Positions 34,322 through 43,169 of a stretch of DNA of 64,000 bases are shown in pieces. Numbering within the stretch: position 1 is the stretch's first letter; every line of letters begins with the position of its first letter. A program made the position numbers and the translations under genes. The stretch is from Gammaproteobacteria bacterium (GTDB lineage Bacteria; Pseudomonadota; Gammaproteobacteria; Pseudomonadales; Azotimanducaceae), in assembly GCA_028821405.1 (NCBI GenBank), contig JAPPGK010000019.1:1-64000 (forward strand), read 5' to 3'. Below the pieces are notes generated by a model. The model made no database searches, was not told the DNA's origin, and saw only the letters and a program-made list of their open reading frames with translations.

Positions 34322-35215
34322 CTACCGGCTTACGTCCACGGCACGGATATGCGACGTGATCGCTTCGACGATCTGGCCGATCACCGGCTCCGGGAGGTCG
34401 TGCCCGAGCTTGTCGATCTCCAGGTACTCGGCGCCTGGGATCGCGTCGGCGGTGTCGCGGCCTGCCTCGACCGGGACGAGAGGATCCGCGTTGCCGTGGA
34501 TCACCAGGGTGGGCACGTCCATCTTGGCGAGGTCCGCCCGCCGGTCTTCGGCCGTGAGGATCGCTGCGAGCTGGCGAGTGACGCCGTCGGGGCGGTGGGC
34601 GCGTTCAACGGCGGTCCGCGCGAAACGCCCGATGCCGTGGACCGCCGAGTCGTAGTGCGGGCCACCGAAGATCTTGGCCGTCTGGATACTCTGGGCGATG
34701 GCGGTTTCCGTGTCGGCCGTGGCGATGGCTTGGATCAACCCGCCGATGGTTTCGTCGGTGGGGCCAGGCAGGTCGGGATTCCCCGTGGACGACATGATCG
34801 AGGTCAAGCTGTAGACCCGCTCCGGGTGCTCGATGGCGAGTCGTTGGCTGATCATCCCGCCCATGGACAAGCCGATCACGTGCGCGCCGCCCTGACCGAG
34901 GTGATCGAGGAGCGCCACGACGTCGGCGGCCATGTCCGAAAGGGTATAGCTCGCTCGGAGCGCCGAGGGATTGTCCTGCGCCATCAACAGGGCTTCGACC
35001 GAAGGCGGCGGTTCCTCCGGGCCTGTCGACAGGCCTGCATCGCGGTTGTCCAACAACACCGCACAATAGCCGGCATGGACTATTCCTTCGAGCAACGACT
35101 CGGGCCACTGCACAAGCTGGCAGCCCAAGCCGTGGATGAACAGCACGCGTGGGTTCGCCCGTGCGCCTCGGTGCTCGAAGTAGATCTCGCCGGACTGCGT
35201 TGTGAACTTCGGCAT
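34322..35215 (-). CDS. Alpha/beta hydrolase
   Basis: 297 residues from ATG 35215. The fold is clear: oxyanion-hole strand VLFIHGLGCQLVQWPESL near residue 28, nucleophile elbow VIGLSMGGMISQRLA (Ser) near 125, acid in VIHGNADPLVPVEAG near 245 and histidine in LGHDLPEPV near 275. The family includes esterases, lactonases and epoxide hydrolases, and the substrate is not evident. The protein has no signal peptide, so it is cytoplasmic. A strong AAAGGAGG lies 13 bases before this ATG, which is a little far. An in-frame ATG at 35248 would add eleven residues but lies upstream of that site. Confidence 0.85.
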   Translation of the reverse strand: MPKFTTQSGEIYFEHRGARANPRVLFIHGLGCQLVQWPESLLEGIVHAGYCAVLLDNRDAGLSTGPEEPPPSVEALLMAQDNPSALRASYTLSDMAADVVALLDHLGQGGAHVIGLSMGGMISQRLAIEHPERVYSLTSIMSSTGNPDLPGPTDETIGGLIQAIATADTETAIAQSIQTAKIFGGPHYDSAVHGIGRFARTAVERAHRPDGVTRQLAAILTAEDRRADLAKMDVPTLVIHGNADPLVPVEAGRDTADAIPGAEYLEIDKLGHDLPEPVIGQIVEAITSHIRAVDVSR

Positions 35216-35590
35216 GGGAACGTTCAAGCCTCCTTTGTTTCGCGCCATGAACGGTCGTAGGCGCGATCATGGACGGATTGGGGAAATGTTAGCAAACGCT
35301 TTCCCTGTGCTTCGCCTGCGGCTGACAGGTCTCGGTGGATGACGCCGAGCAGGCCCTTGTGGCGGCCCGGTAGACGCGCGGCGTGGTGCTTTCGGTTCGG
35401 GCGGGGACAAGCCCGGGACAAGCCCTGCCCCGACGGGCTGGCCACGCGCTCGAACGCCGATCCGCTACCGCCGGGTTCCCCGCACGTCCAACATTCCGGA
35501 TAGAGGCGGACACCGCACCTCCAAGATTCCCGCCGATAACTTCCATTTGCAGTCACCATTTGTACGCGAGGCGTTGGCTATACTGGAGCG
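35216..35590. other. Divergent gap with a double REP-like hairpin
   Basis: 375 bp between the hydrolase and the TRAP operon. At 35398-35432 a large hairpin contains GGGACAAGCCC twice, flanked by GGGG and CCCC, related to the CTTGT-loop repeats. At 35579-35584 TATACT could be a -10, but it is only seven bases from the chosen start, so either the message is nearly leaderless or the start lies further in. No gene is supported here. Confidence 0.4.
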
Positions 35591-36481
35591 ATGATCTCGC
35601 CCGGCAGCCGCCAACGAGCCCGTATCAACTCCCCAGGATGCGTTCTTGGACTGGCGTGCATCGCGCTCGGTTTGTCTGGTTGCGCATCCCTCATCGGGAA
35701 CGTAACGGGTGGGCTGGTCGACGATCTCTCCAACGCCATCCTCGAGAGCGACGACCCGGCGACGGTCCGCGATGGTGCGCCCGCCTACCTGCTCATGCTG
35801 GACGCATTGCTGCGTCGGGACGCCGATAGCCCGGCGTTGCTGCGGGGGGCCGCCACCCTCAACGGTGCCTATGCCACCGCCTTCGTCGCGGACGACGACC
35901 GCCGGCGCGCATTCGCGACCAAGGCATTCCATTTCTCGCTCCGTGCGGCGTGCCTGGAGGTCGCCTGGATGTGCGATGTGCGTACCGTGGACTTCGACGA
36001 GTTGGATCAGCGAGCGGCATCCTTGCAGAATGCCGACGTGCCCGTCGCATACGCTCTGGCCACGGCGTGGGCAGGCTGGATCCAAGCCCACGCCGACGAC
36101 TGGAACGCCATCGCGGATCTGGCCCGCGTGAAACCGATCCTCGCCCGCGTAGTCGAACTGAACGAGGCATACGACCACGGCGGCCCGCACTTGTACATGG
36201 GCGTATTCGAAACCCTGATCCCGCCCGCGTCGGGCGGTCGACCGGAAATCGGCCGGGAGCACTTCGAACGGGCCATCGAACTCACCGACGGCCGACACCA
36301 GATGGCGAAGGTCCTGTTCGCCGAGCACTATGCTCGCCTCGTGTTCGACCGTGAACTCCACGACGCCCTGCTAAACGGTGTGCTCCGGGCCGATTCGGTA
36401 GCCCCGGGACTAACCTTGATGAACACGATCGCAAAGGAGCAGGCACGTGTACTACTGGACACCGCTGACGACTATTTCTGA
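35591..36481 (+). CDS. TatT-like TRAP transporter T-component lipoprotein
   Basis: 296 residues. The signal (CVLGLACIALGLSGC) has lipobox Cys31. The rest is all helical: DDLSNAILESDDPATVRDGAPAYLLMLDALL, then LLRGAATLNGAYATAF, and GGPHLYMGVFETLIPPASGGRPEIGREHFERAIEL. This is the TPR-like T component, described in Treponema as TatT, which associates with the TRAP binding protein and may form a channel for hydrophobic ligands. The next gene encodes the binding protein and overlaps it by 35 bp. Presence of the T component suggests a hydrophobic or lipid-like acid as the cargo. This is inferred from the family. Confidence 0.85.
   Translation: MISPGSRQRARINSPGCVLGLACIALGLSGCASLIGNVTGGLVDDLSNAILESDDPATVRDGAPAYLLMLDALLRRDADSPALLRGAATLNGAYATAFVADDDRRRAFATKAFHFSLRAACLEVAWMCDVRTVDFDELDQRAASLQNADVPVAYALATAWAGWIQAHADDWNAIADLARVKPILARVVELNEAYDHGGPHLYMGVFETLIPPASGGRPEIGREHFERAIELTDGRHQMAKVLFAEHYARLVFDRELHDALLNGVLRADSVAPGLTLMNTIAKEQARVLLDTADDYF
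36434..36439 (+). promoter_or_regulatory. Ribosome binding site inside tatT for the TRAP binding protein
   Basis: AAGGAG seven bases before GTG 36447, inside the end of the T-component gene. It supports the overlapping start of the binding-protein gene. Confidence 0.6.
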
Positions 36482-37529
36482 CGGACATCGTCGATGGCGG
36501 CTGTTCGCGCTGGCCCTGGCCGTGGCGGCGTTGCTGGCCGGTCCGGCGGCAACGGCGAAGACGTTGAAGATCGCGACCACGGCGCCTGACGGCTCCTCGT
36601 GGATGAAGGTGCTGCGCAAGGCTGGCGACGAGGTCGACGCGGCCACCGAAGGCCGCGTCAAGATCAAGTTCTTCCCCGGCGGCGTCCGTGGCGACGACCA
36701 GCAGGTGCTGCGCCGTATCCGGGTCCGGCAGCTCGATGGCGGCATCCTGCAAACCGGTGTCTTCGGCACGCTATTCACCGATGTTCAGATCTACAACCTG
36801 CCCATGTTGTTTCAGAGCCTCGAAGAGGTGGACGCCGTGCGGGAAGTCATGGATCCGATACTCGTTGCGGGTCTCGCCGATGCCGGTTTCGTGGCCTTCG
36901 GCATCGCCGAACTCGGTATGGCGTACGCGATGAGCAAGAAGGAGGCGCGGTCCCTGGCGGACGCGCGGCGTCTCAAGGTGTGGTCGCCCCAGGGGGACCG
37001 CCCGGCCGAGCGCACTTTGTCGGCATTCCGCATCAAGCCGATTCCCCTTACGCTCTCCGAGGTCTTGACAGGTCTGCAAGCGGATCTGATCGACACCGTG
37101 GCGGCACCACCGGTCGCCGTCCTGCCCCTGCAGTGGCACCGAAAGCTCAAATACGTTCTCGATCTACCGTTCATGTACATCTACAGCCTGGTCGTCGTAA
37201 CGGAGGGGAGTCTTGAAGGCATGACGGCGACCGATGTCGTCGCGGTGAAACAAATCATGCGTACGGCGGTCGCCGAGATTGACCGGTTGAACCGTGCCGA
37301 TCACGCGGCCGCGTGGGCGGCGCTCAAGAGCCAGGGACTGCAATTCCTGACCCCCACCGACGCCGAGGTCGCCCAGTGGCGCGGGTCGGCCCAGACCGCC
37401 ACCGAAGTCTGGATCAACGAGGGCCTCATCAGCAGGGAAATTCACGCGACCCTCATGGAGGTTCTCAACAAGGCTAGATCTCGACAAGCCGTTCGTGCGG
37501 TCGTTTCCCCCAGCATAGCCGGTCGGTAG
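36447..37529 (+). CDS. TRAP transporter solute-binding protein, DctP family
   Basis: 360 residues from GTG 36447. The signal peptide (LFALALAVAALLAGPAATA) is followed by TLKIATTAPDGSSWMKVLRKAGDEV, the typical first strand and helix. RVKIKFFPGGVRGDDQQVLRRIR and KVWSPQGDRPAERTLSAFRIKP carry the usual ligand-binding region. The protein delivers a carboxylate from the periplasm to the DctQM permease. The T-component gene before it and the permease genes after it complete a TatT-type TRAP system. The next start is 2 bp downstream. It belongs to the branch that co-occurs with T components. Confidence 0.9.
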   Translation: MYYWTPLTTISDGHRRWRLFALALAVAALLAGPAATAKTLKIATTAPDGSSWMKVLRKAGDEVDAATEGRVKIKFFPGGVRGDDQQVLRRIRVRQLDGGILQTGVFGTLFTDVQIYNLPMLFQSLEEVDAVREVMDPILVAGLADAGFVAFGIAELGMAYAMSKKEARSLADARRLKVWSPQGDRPAERTLSAFRIKPIPLTLSEVLTGLQADLIDTVAAPPVAVLPLQWHRKLKYVLDLPFMYIYSLVVVTEGSLEGMTATDVVAVKQIMRTAVAEIDRLNRADHAAAWAALKSQGLQFLTPTDAEVAQWRGSAQTATEVWINEGLISREIHATLMEVLNKARSRQAVRAVVSPSIAGR

Positions 37530-37531
37530 GC

Positions 37532-38005
37532 ATGCCCCGACGCTTGCACCAGGGCCTGCGCTGGGCGGAGACGCTCCTCCTGGCCATCCTGCTGTTGGTG
37601 ATGATCGGCGTGGCCGTGTTCCAGATCGTTGCGCGCAACGCGTTCGGAACCGGGCTTGTCTGGGGCGAGGATCTCGTGCACGTGGCGGTGCTTTGGATCA
37701 CCATGCTCGGTGCCACGGCAGCCGCCGGGGACGACAGCCATATCCGGATCGACATCGTGTCGCGCTTCGCGAGCCCGAAGATCCGCTCCCTGGCGACCCG
37801 CGTTACGGCGATCTTCACGGCGGTGCTGTGTGCAGCCCTCGGGTGGTATTCGATCGAGTTCATTCGCTGGGACTTTCTTGATGGCACGCCCGGGTTCGGC
37901 GCGGTACCTGCATGGGTGTGCGAGACCATCATCCCGGTGGCCGCGGCTGTCATGGCCATCCGCTATGTCGGTCACGCCATCTGGCCGGCCCAGGACGATC
38001 CGTGA
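37532..38005 (+). CDS. TRAP transporter small permease, DctQ type
   Basis: 157 residues with four membrane helices at about 12-32 (TLLLAILLLVMIGVAVFQIV), 48-65, 88-110 and 128-148. The conserved VARNAFGTGLVWGEDLVHVAVLW segment after helix 1 is typical of DctQ. It forms the permease with DctM, whose GTG start overlaps this stop (GTGA). Confidence 0.9.
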   Translation: MPRRLHQGLRWAETLLLAILLLVMIGVAVFQIVARNAFGTGLVWGEDLVHVAVLWITMLGATAAAGDDSHIRIDIVSRFASPKIRSLATRVTAIFTAVLCAALGWYSIEFIRWDFLDGTPGFGAVPAWVCETIIPVAAAVMAIRYVGHAIWPAQDDP

Positions 38006-39348
38006 TCTGGGCGGGCATTGTCGTGGTGGTGCTCATGGCGCTCCTCGGCGCGCCGCTGTTCGCCATCGTCCTTGCGGGGGCGATGCTGGGTTTTCTCGCG
38101 GCGGGCGACGAACTCGCCCTGGTCGCCATCAACATCTACGGCATGACCGACAAGCCGCTGCTGCTCGCGCTGCCGTTTTTCACTTTTGCGGGCTACCTGA
38201 TGGCCGAGGCCAAGTCGTCGGAACGTCTGATGGCACTCACTCGGTCGCTGTTCGGTTGGATGCCCGCGGGCTTGGCGATCGTCGGCTTCGTGGCCTGCGC
38301 CGCGTTTACCGCGCTGACCGGCGCTTCGGGAGTAACCATCGTTGCCTTGGGTGCCCTGCTGCTTCCGATGTTGAAATCGAGTGGCTTCGGGGAACGGTTC
38401 AGCCTCGGACTGGTGACCACGTCGGGCAGCCTTGGCGTCCTGATCGTGCCGGCGGTGCCGTTGATCCTCTACGGGGTCATCGCCCAGCAGATGGATGTCG
38501 GCGAGCCGTTCACCATCCAGCAACTGTTCCTCGGTGGCATCGGGCCGGTACTCTTGATGCTGGCGTTGCTCGCGGCCTGGACGGTTTGGCGTTACGGCGG
38601 CGGTCCGCGGCTTCGGTTGACGGCGGCGGGCCCGCGTCGAGGACTGCCATCCTGGTCCGTCTACCGCACCGAAGGGGTGCCCCGGACGCCCTTCGACCCG
38701 GCGGAACTGTGGCGGGCGGCGAAAGCGGCCCGTTGGGAGCTGCCGTTGCCATTGGTGGTGCTCGGTGGCATCTACTCCGGTCTGTTCGCGATCTCGGAGG
38801 CGGCGGCGATGACCGCGCTGTACGTCCTGATCGTCGAGGTCGGACTGTACCGGGAGGTCTCGCTCAAGGCCCTTCCCGGCGTGATTCGCGAATCCATGGT
38901 CATGGTCGGCAGCATCCTTCTCATCCTGGGCGTGGCGCTGGCATTCACGGATTTCCTGATCGGTGCCGATGTGCCCCAGAGACTGTTCGCCTTCATGCAG
39001 GAGCACGTCACCAGCGCCCTGACGTTCCTCATCTTGCTCAATATCGTGTTGCTGGCGCTCGGCGCCATTCTCGACATCTTCTCGGCCATCATCATCATGG
39101 TTCCCCTGTTGCTGCCTGTTGCCGTCGGCTATGGAATCCACCCCATCCACCTGGGCATCATCTTCCTGGCCAATCTCCAGATCGGCTATTTCACGCCGCC
39201 CATCGGCATGAACCTGTTCATCGCGAGCTATCGTTTCGACCGGCCCGTCCTGGAGTTGTACGCGGCGTGCCTCCCGTTCATGGCGGTACTCCTAGTCGCG
39301 CTCCTGATCATCACCTACGTGCCCGCGCTGTCGCTATGGTTCCTATAA
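38002..39348 (+). CDS. TRAP transporter large permease, DctM type
   Basis: 448 residues from GTG 38002, with about 12 membrane helices. Family motifs are easy to see: LLALPFFTFAGYLMAEAKSSERL near residue 55, VACAAFTALTGASGVTIVALGALLLP, then GSLGVLIVPAVPLILYG, and towards the end LGIIFLANLQIGYFTPPIGMNLFIASYRF. It is the sodium-driven membrane carrier of the TRAP system encoded by this cluster. The hydrophilic loop near residues 195-240 is rather long. The metallo-hydrolase gene starts 37 bp after its stop. Confidence 0.92.
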   Translation: MIWAGIVVVVLMALLGAPLFAIVLAGAMLGFLAAGDELALVAINIYGMTDKPLLLALPFFTFAGYLMAEAKSSERLMALTRSLFGWMPAGLAIVGFVACAAFTALTGASGVTIVALGALLLPMLKSSGFGERFSLGLVTTSGSLGVLIVPAVPLILYGVIAQQMDVGEPFTIQQLFLGGIGPVLLMLALLAAWTVWRYGGGPRLRLTAAGPRRGLPSWSVYRTEGVPRTPFDPAELWRAAKAARWELPLPLVVLGGIYSGLFAISEAAAMTALYVLIVEVGLYREVSLKALPGVIRESMVMVGSILLILGVALAFTDFLIGADVPQRLFAFMQEHVTSALTFLILLNIVLLALGAILDIFSAIIIMVPLLLPVAVGYGIHPIHLGIIFLANLQIGYFTPPIGMNLFIASYRFDRPVLELYAACLPFMAVLLVALLIITYVPALSLWFL

Positions 39349-39385
39349 GGCGTGTCGCCGCCTAATATCGTCGCAACCAAGTTTG

Positions 39386-40444
39386 ATGGGGAACCGCGTG
39401 GGCAAAACAGGGCGGATCGTCGTGGCCGCGGTCATCGGATTGGCGCTGATCGCGTGCCTCGCCGCCTACTACGTCCTCGGCACCCGGCACGGTCAGAATC
39501 TCGCTCTGGAGCGTGCCGCTGCGGGAATCCCCGCGCGGGTGGTGCCCGCCGAGTACGACGGCCTGCGCGTATTCGTGTGCGGCTCCGGCTCCCCGATGCC
39601 GGGCAGGGCACAGGCCTGTGTTGCGGTCACCGCAGGGGAATCGCTGTACCTCGTGGACTCGGGCGCCGGTTCGCCTGCCGTCATGCAGTTGCACGGTCAA
39701 CCGATGGCCCACCTGCGTGCCCTTCTGCTCACGCATCTGCACACCGACCACATCACCGGCATCCCCGACATGAACCTGGCCTCCTGGGTCATGGGCCGGG
39801 GCGAACCCCTGCGAATCCTCGGCCCGGCAGGCGTCGACAGGGTTGTCCGGGGGTACAACGAGGTTCTCGCCCTGGATCGAGGGTTCCGGGTTGCCCATCA
39901 CGGTATCCACCTTCTGGCCCCGGAACTGGGCGTAATGCACGCCGAGACCGTCGAACCGGGGATCGTCGTTGAAGAGAACGGGCTCGTGATCACCGCGTTT
40001 GCCGTCAACCACGAGCCGATCACGCCGGCGTACGGATACCGTTTCGACTATCGCGGCCGCTCGGTGGTCGTCAGCGGCGACACCGTCGTGACGGACAACC
40101 TCGAAGCCCAAGCGCGCGGTGCCGATCTGCTGCTGCACGACGTGTTGTCGATGCGCATCGTTGGCACCATGCAAGCCGCTGCGACCGCCGCCGGCGCGTC
40201 GCGCGCGGCCAAGATATTCTCGGACATCCCGACCTACCACGCGCATGCCGTTGAACTGGGTCCTGTCGCAGAACGAACCGGTGTGCGGATGCTCGCGGTG
40301 TATCACTTCGTGCCGCCGCCCACGAACTACCTGATGGAGCGGATCTATCGGGACGATCTGCCGCACGGCACCGTCCTCACCCGCGATGGAACCGAGTTCA
40401 AGCTCCCGGCGGGAAGTACCGCGATCCATGTCACGCATCCCTGA
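39386..40444 (+). CDS. Metallo-beta-lactamase-fold hydrolase, membrane-anchored or secreted
   Basis: 352 residues from ATG 39386. A hydrophobic N-terminal segment (IVVAAVIGLALIACLAAYYVL) is either a signal or an anchor. The metal site is LLLTHLHTDHITG with H117, H119, D121 and H122, followed by the later Asp in VVVSGDTVVTDNL and His in YHAHAVELG. The overall arrangement resembles the RNase Z/arylsulfatase-like branch (FVCGSGSPMPGRAQACVAV). It would hydrolyse an ester or lactone outside the cytoplasm. Position after a TRAP transporter suggests it prepares the imported compound. That link is an inference. Confidence 0.85.
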   Translation: MGNRVGKTGRIVVAAVIGLALIACLAAYYVLGTRHGQNLALERAAAGIPARVVPAEYDGLRVFVCGSGSPMPGRAQACVAVTAGESLYLVDSGAGSPAVMQLHGQPMAHLRALLLTHLHTDHITGIPDMNLASWVMGRGEPLRILGPAGVDRVVRGYNEVLALDRGFRVAHHGIHLLAPELGVMHAETVEPGIVVEENGLVITAFAVNHEPITPAYGYRFDYRGRSVVVSGDTVVTDNLEAQARGADLLLHDVLSMRIVGTMQAAATAAGASRAAKIFSDIPTYHAHAVELGPVAERTGVRMLAVYHFVPPPTNYLMERIYRDDLPHGTVLTRDGTEFKLPAGSTAIHVTHP

Positions 40445-40486
40445 GTACTGCCTAGATCGCCTCAACCCCTACTGGTCGTTCAGACG

Positions 40487-41881
40487 ATGACCACCAAGCC
40501 CATGAACCCCCGCGGCGGCGAGATGGGGAACCCGTCGCCGCCGCTGCGGTGGGTCATGTCCAAAATGCTTGCCCGGGCTGCGGACCCGGATCGAATCGCC
40601 ACCCGTCGCACCAAGCTGGAAGCGAAGCGTCGAAGGGCGGGCGCGGCGCATGTGGTCGAATATTTTCACCAGGTGGACGACGGCTACAGCCACCTTGCCG
40701 CACAGATGCTCGGGGCATTCGCCGAGCGCTACCAAATACAGCTCGTCTGTCACCTCGTGGGCCCGCCCAGCGGGCCGAACGCGCCGGAGCCGGACTTCCT
40801 GCTCGGCCTGTCCCGCTACGACGCGGCCAGGATCGGCCCGCACTACGGCCTCGAGTTCCCCGGAGGTTCGGACCCGCCGGACCGAGATCTCGTGAATCTG
40901 GCAACGCGCATCCTGGCCGGGGTCGTGACCGACTCGGGGGCCTTCGTCGACGCGGCACCCCGCGTCGGCGATGCACTCTGGTCCGGACCCCCGGATGCGA
41001 TGCAGGCCTTGGCCGAGCGCTACCGGCCCGTTCCCGATGCGGCAGCGGTGCTCGCGTCGGGCGAGAGGCGTCGGGCCGACCTTGGCCACTACTCGGGCGC
41101 GATGTTCCACTACGGCAAGGAGTGGTATTGGGGCATCGACCGTCTCCACCACCTCGAGCGGCGGCTGGTCGAACTCGGCGCAAGCCACGACGGCGGGAAG
41201 ATTCTCAGCGCCCCACCGGCAATCGAGCACGGACCGCACCACGACGAGGGATCGATGACGTTGGAGATCTTTCCGTCGGTGCGAAGTCCGTATACCGCGT
41301 TGTCGTTCGACGCGGCCGTGGACCTCGCGCGCGCCACCGGCGTACGCCTGCAGGTCCGGCCGGTGCTGCCCATGGTGATGCGCGGCGTACCCGTGACCCG
41401 CACCAAGGGGGTCTACATCTTCATGGATGCCGCCCGGGAGGCGCGCACACACGGCCTGACCGATTGGGGCAGCTACTGCGAACCCGTCGGGTCTCCGGTG
41501 GAGCGGTGCTATTCCCTCTACCCGTGGGCCGTCGCCGAGGGTCGCGGCGTCGAACTCTTGAGCGCCTTTATGCGTGCCGCGTTCCGGGAGGGGATCAACA
41601 CCAATACCGACGCCGGCCTGCGCCACGTGGTCGAGGCCGCGGGACTCTCCTGGGCGGAGGCCCAATCCATCGTCGGCAAGGATGCCTGGAACGACCACGC
41701 CTGGCGGGAAGAAATCGAGGCGAATCGACGTGCAATGTACGATGTCGGGCTTTGGGGAGTACCCAGTTTCCGGTTGCTCGATGCGGCGGGAGAGACCCGG
41801 CTTCGGGTTTGGGGCCAGGACCGGCTTTGGCTGGTGGCGCGCGACATACAGCGCGCCTTGGCACCCCGACCCGGACCTTGA
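40487..41881 (+). CDS. DsbA/HCCA-isomerase-like protein with two thioredoxin-fold domains
   Basis: 464 residues. Two thioredoxin-fold modules of the 2-hydroxychromene-2-carboxylate isomerase type appear: the first opens VVEYFHQVDDGYSHLAAQM near residue 55 and the second LEIFPSVRSPYTALSFDAA near 260. The second ends with the family's C-terminal signature LWGVPSFRLLDAAGETRLRVWGQDRLW. Neither shows a CxxC active site, so this is not a disulfide enzyme. HCCA isomerases use glutathione in aromatic-ring breakdown. Usual length is about 200 residues, so this is a tandem duplication. It lies between the metallo-hydrolase and the acyl-CoA dehydrogenase genes of the same strand. Confidence 0.8.
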   Translation: MTTKPMNPRGGEMGNPSPPLRWVMSKMLARAADPDRIATRRTKLEAKRRRAGAAHVVEYFHQVDDGYSHLAAQMLGAFAERYQIQLVCHLVGPPSGPNAPEPDFLLGLSRYDAARIGPHYGLEFPGGSDPPDRDLVNLATRILAGVVTDSGAFVDAAPRVGDALWSGPPDAMQALAERYRPVPDAAAVLASGERRRADLGHYSGAMFHYGKEWYWGIDRLHHLERRLVELGASHDGGKILSAPPAIEHGPHHDEGSMTLEIFPSVRSPYTALSFDAAVDLARATGVRLQVRPVLPMVMRGVPVTRTKGVYIFMDAAREARTHGLTDWGSYCEPVGSPVERCYSLYPWAVAEGRGVELLSAFMRAAFREGINTNTDAGLRHVVEAAGLSWAEAQSIVGKDAWNDHAWREEIEANRRAMYDVGLWGVPSFRLLDAAGETRLRVWGQDRLWLVARDIQRALAPRPGP

Positions 41882-42035
41882 AGTCTCGGCGCCTACCGCC
41901 GAATCTTCATGGTTCGAACACCCCTGTGACGGTTTGGTTCGAGAACGTCATTCCATGTTCTGGAACGTAGCCTGCCGAAACTCGGTACGCTTGGGTAGCG
42001 ACCTGGATTCGGGGGGTTGGCGCCGCCATTAGACG

Positions 42036-43169
42036 ATGTTCGCCGGGCTCCTGTTCGAACCCACCCGCTTGCCGGGTGAAGCGGAGAACCTGCGGACGCA
42101 GGTACGTGAATTCGTCGCCCGGGAACTCCCGCCGGATTACTGGCCGAACTCGGACTTCAACGAGGGCCACAGTCCGGCGTTCTCGCGCAAACTGGGCGAG
42201 CGCGGCTGGATTGGGATGACGTGGCCCAAGCGTTTCGGCGGGGGCGAACGCACCTTCTTCGAACGCTACGTGGTGACCGAGGAGTTGCTGGCGGCCGGGG
42301 CACCGGTGAGCGCGCATTGGATCGCCGACCGCCAGAGCGGCCCGTTGCTGCTGAACTACGGGACCGAAGATCAATGCCAGCGCTACCTGCCGCAGATTGC
42401 CCGGGGCGAGTGTTTCTTCTCGATCGGCATGAGCGAACCGAACTCCGGCTCCGATCTGGCCTCCGTTCGCACCCGCGCCGAAAAGGTCTCGGGCGGGTGG
42501 ATCGTGAACGGCACCAAGATCTGGACCACGGACGCCCACCGCAACCACTACATCATCATCCTTGTACGCACCGAACCACCGTCGGCAAACCGTCATGCGG
42601 GACTGTCGCAACTGCTGATCGACCTCCACGGCGAGGGCGTCACCGTTCGACCGATCAAGAACCTCGCCGGCGGCGAGGACTTCAACGAGGTCGTGTTCGA
42701 GGACTGCTTCGTCGACGATGACGACGTGGTCGGCGAACCCGGCAACGGCTGGGCCCAGGTGACCAGCGAATTGGGCTACGAACGCAGCGGACCGGAACGG
42801 TTCCTGTCGGCGTTTCGGGTACTCGTCGAATTCGTGCGTGCAGTCGGGAACGAACCGTCTCCCGGCGAGGCGGCTCTGATCGGCCGGTTGGCCAGTCACC
42901 TGATGACGTTGCGCCGAATGTCCATCTCCGTGGCTGGCATGTTGCAGAAAGGGGGCAGCCCCGTGGTGGAGTCGGCACTGGTCAAGTCGCTGGGCAACGA
43001 CTTCGAGAAACTGCTCGGCGAGCGGGTGCGCCTGCAGGCCCCGCCGGGCAACGACCGTCTCGAGAAGTGCCTGCGCCAGACGCTGCTGCATTCGCCGTCG
43101 TTCACCCTGCGCGGTGGAACGCGCGAGATCCTGCGCGGCGTGATCGCCCGGGGATTGGGGTTGCGTTGA
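42036..43169 (+). CDS. Acyl-CoA dehydrogenase, large-type subunit
   Basis: 377 residues. It shows WIGMTWPKRFGGGERTFFERYVV in the helical N-domain, then FFSIGMSEPNSGSDLASVRTRAE and WIVNGTKIWTTDAH in the FAD-binding strand domain, and a C-terminal TLRGGTREILRGVIARGLGLR, the common ending where flavin and adenine contacts lie. The next gene is a second, shorter dehydrogenase with TGATG overlap. Paired genes of this kind make alpha2beta2 enzymes in steroid and branched side-chain degradation. A 154-bp gap separates it from the DsbA-like gene. Confidence 0.9.
   Translation: MFAGLLFEPTRLPGEAENLRTQVREFVARELPPDYWPNSDFNEGHSPAFSRKLGERGWIGMTWPKRFGGGERTFFERYVVTEELLAAGAPVSAHWIADRQSGPLLLNYGTEDQCQRYLPQIARGECFFSIGMSEPNSGSDLASVRTRAEKVSGGWIVNGTKIWTTDAHRNHYIIILVRTEPPSANRHAGLSQLLIDLHGEGVTVRPIKNLAGGEDFNEVVFEDCFVDDDDVVGEPGNGWAQVTSELGYERSGPERFLSAFRVLVEFVRAVGNEPSPGEAALIGRLASHLMTLRRMSISVAGMLQKGGSPVVESALVKSLGNDFEKLLGERVRLQAPPGNDRLEKCLRQTLLHSPSFTLRGGTREILRGVIARGLGLR

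Noticed and set aside
40487-41881. Disulfide oxidoreductase DsbA
   Set aside because: No CxxC motif in either thioredoxin-fold unit. The HCCA-isomerase-like signature fits better.
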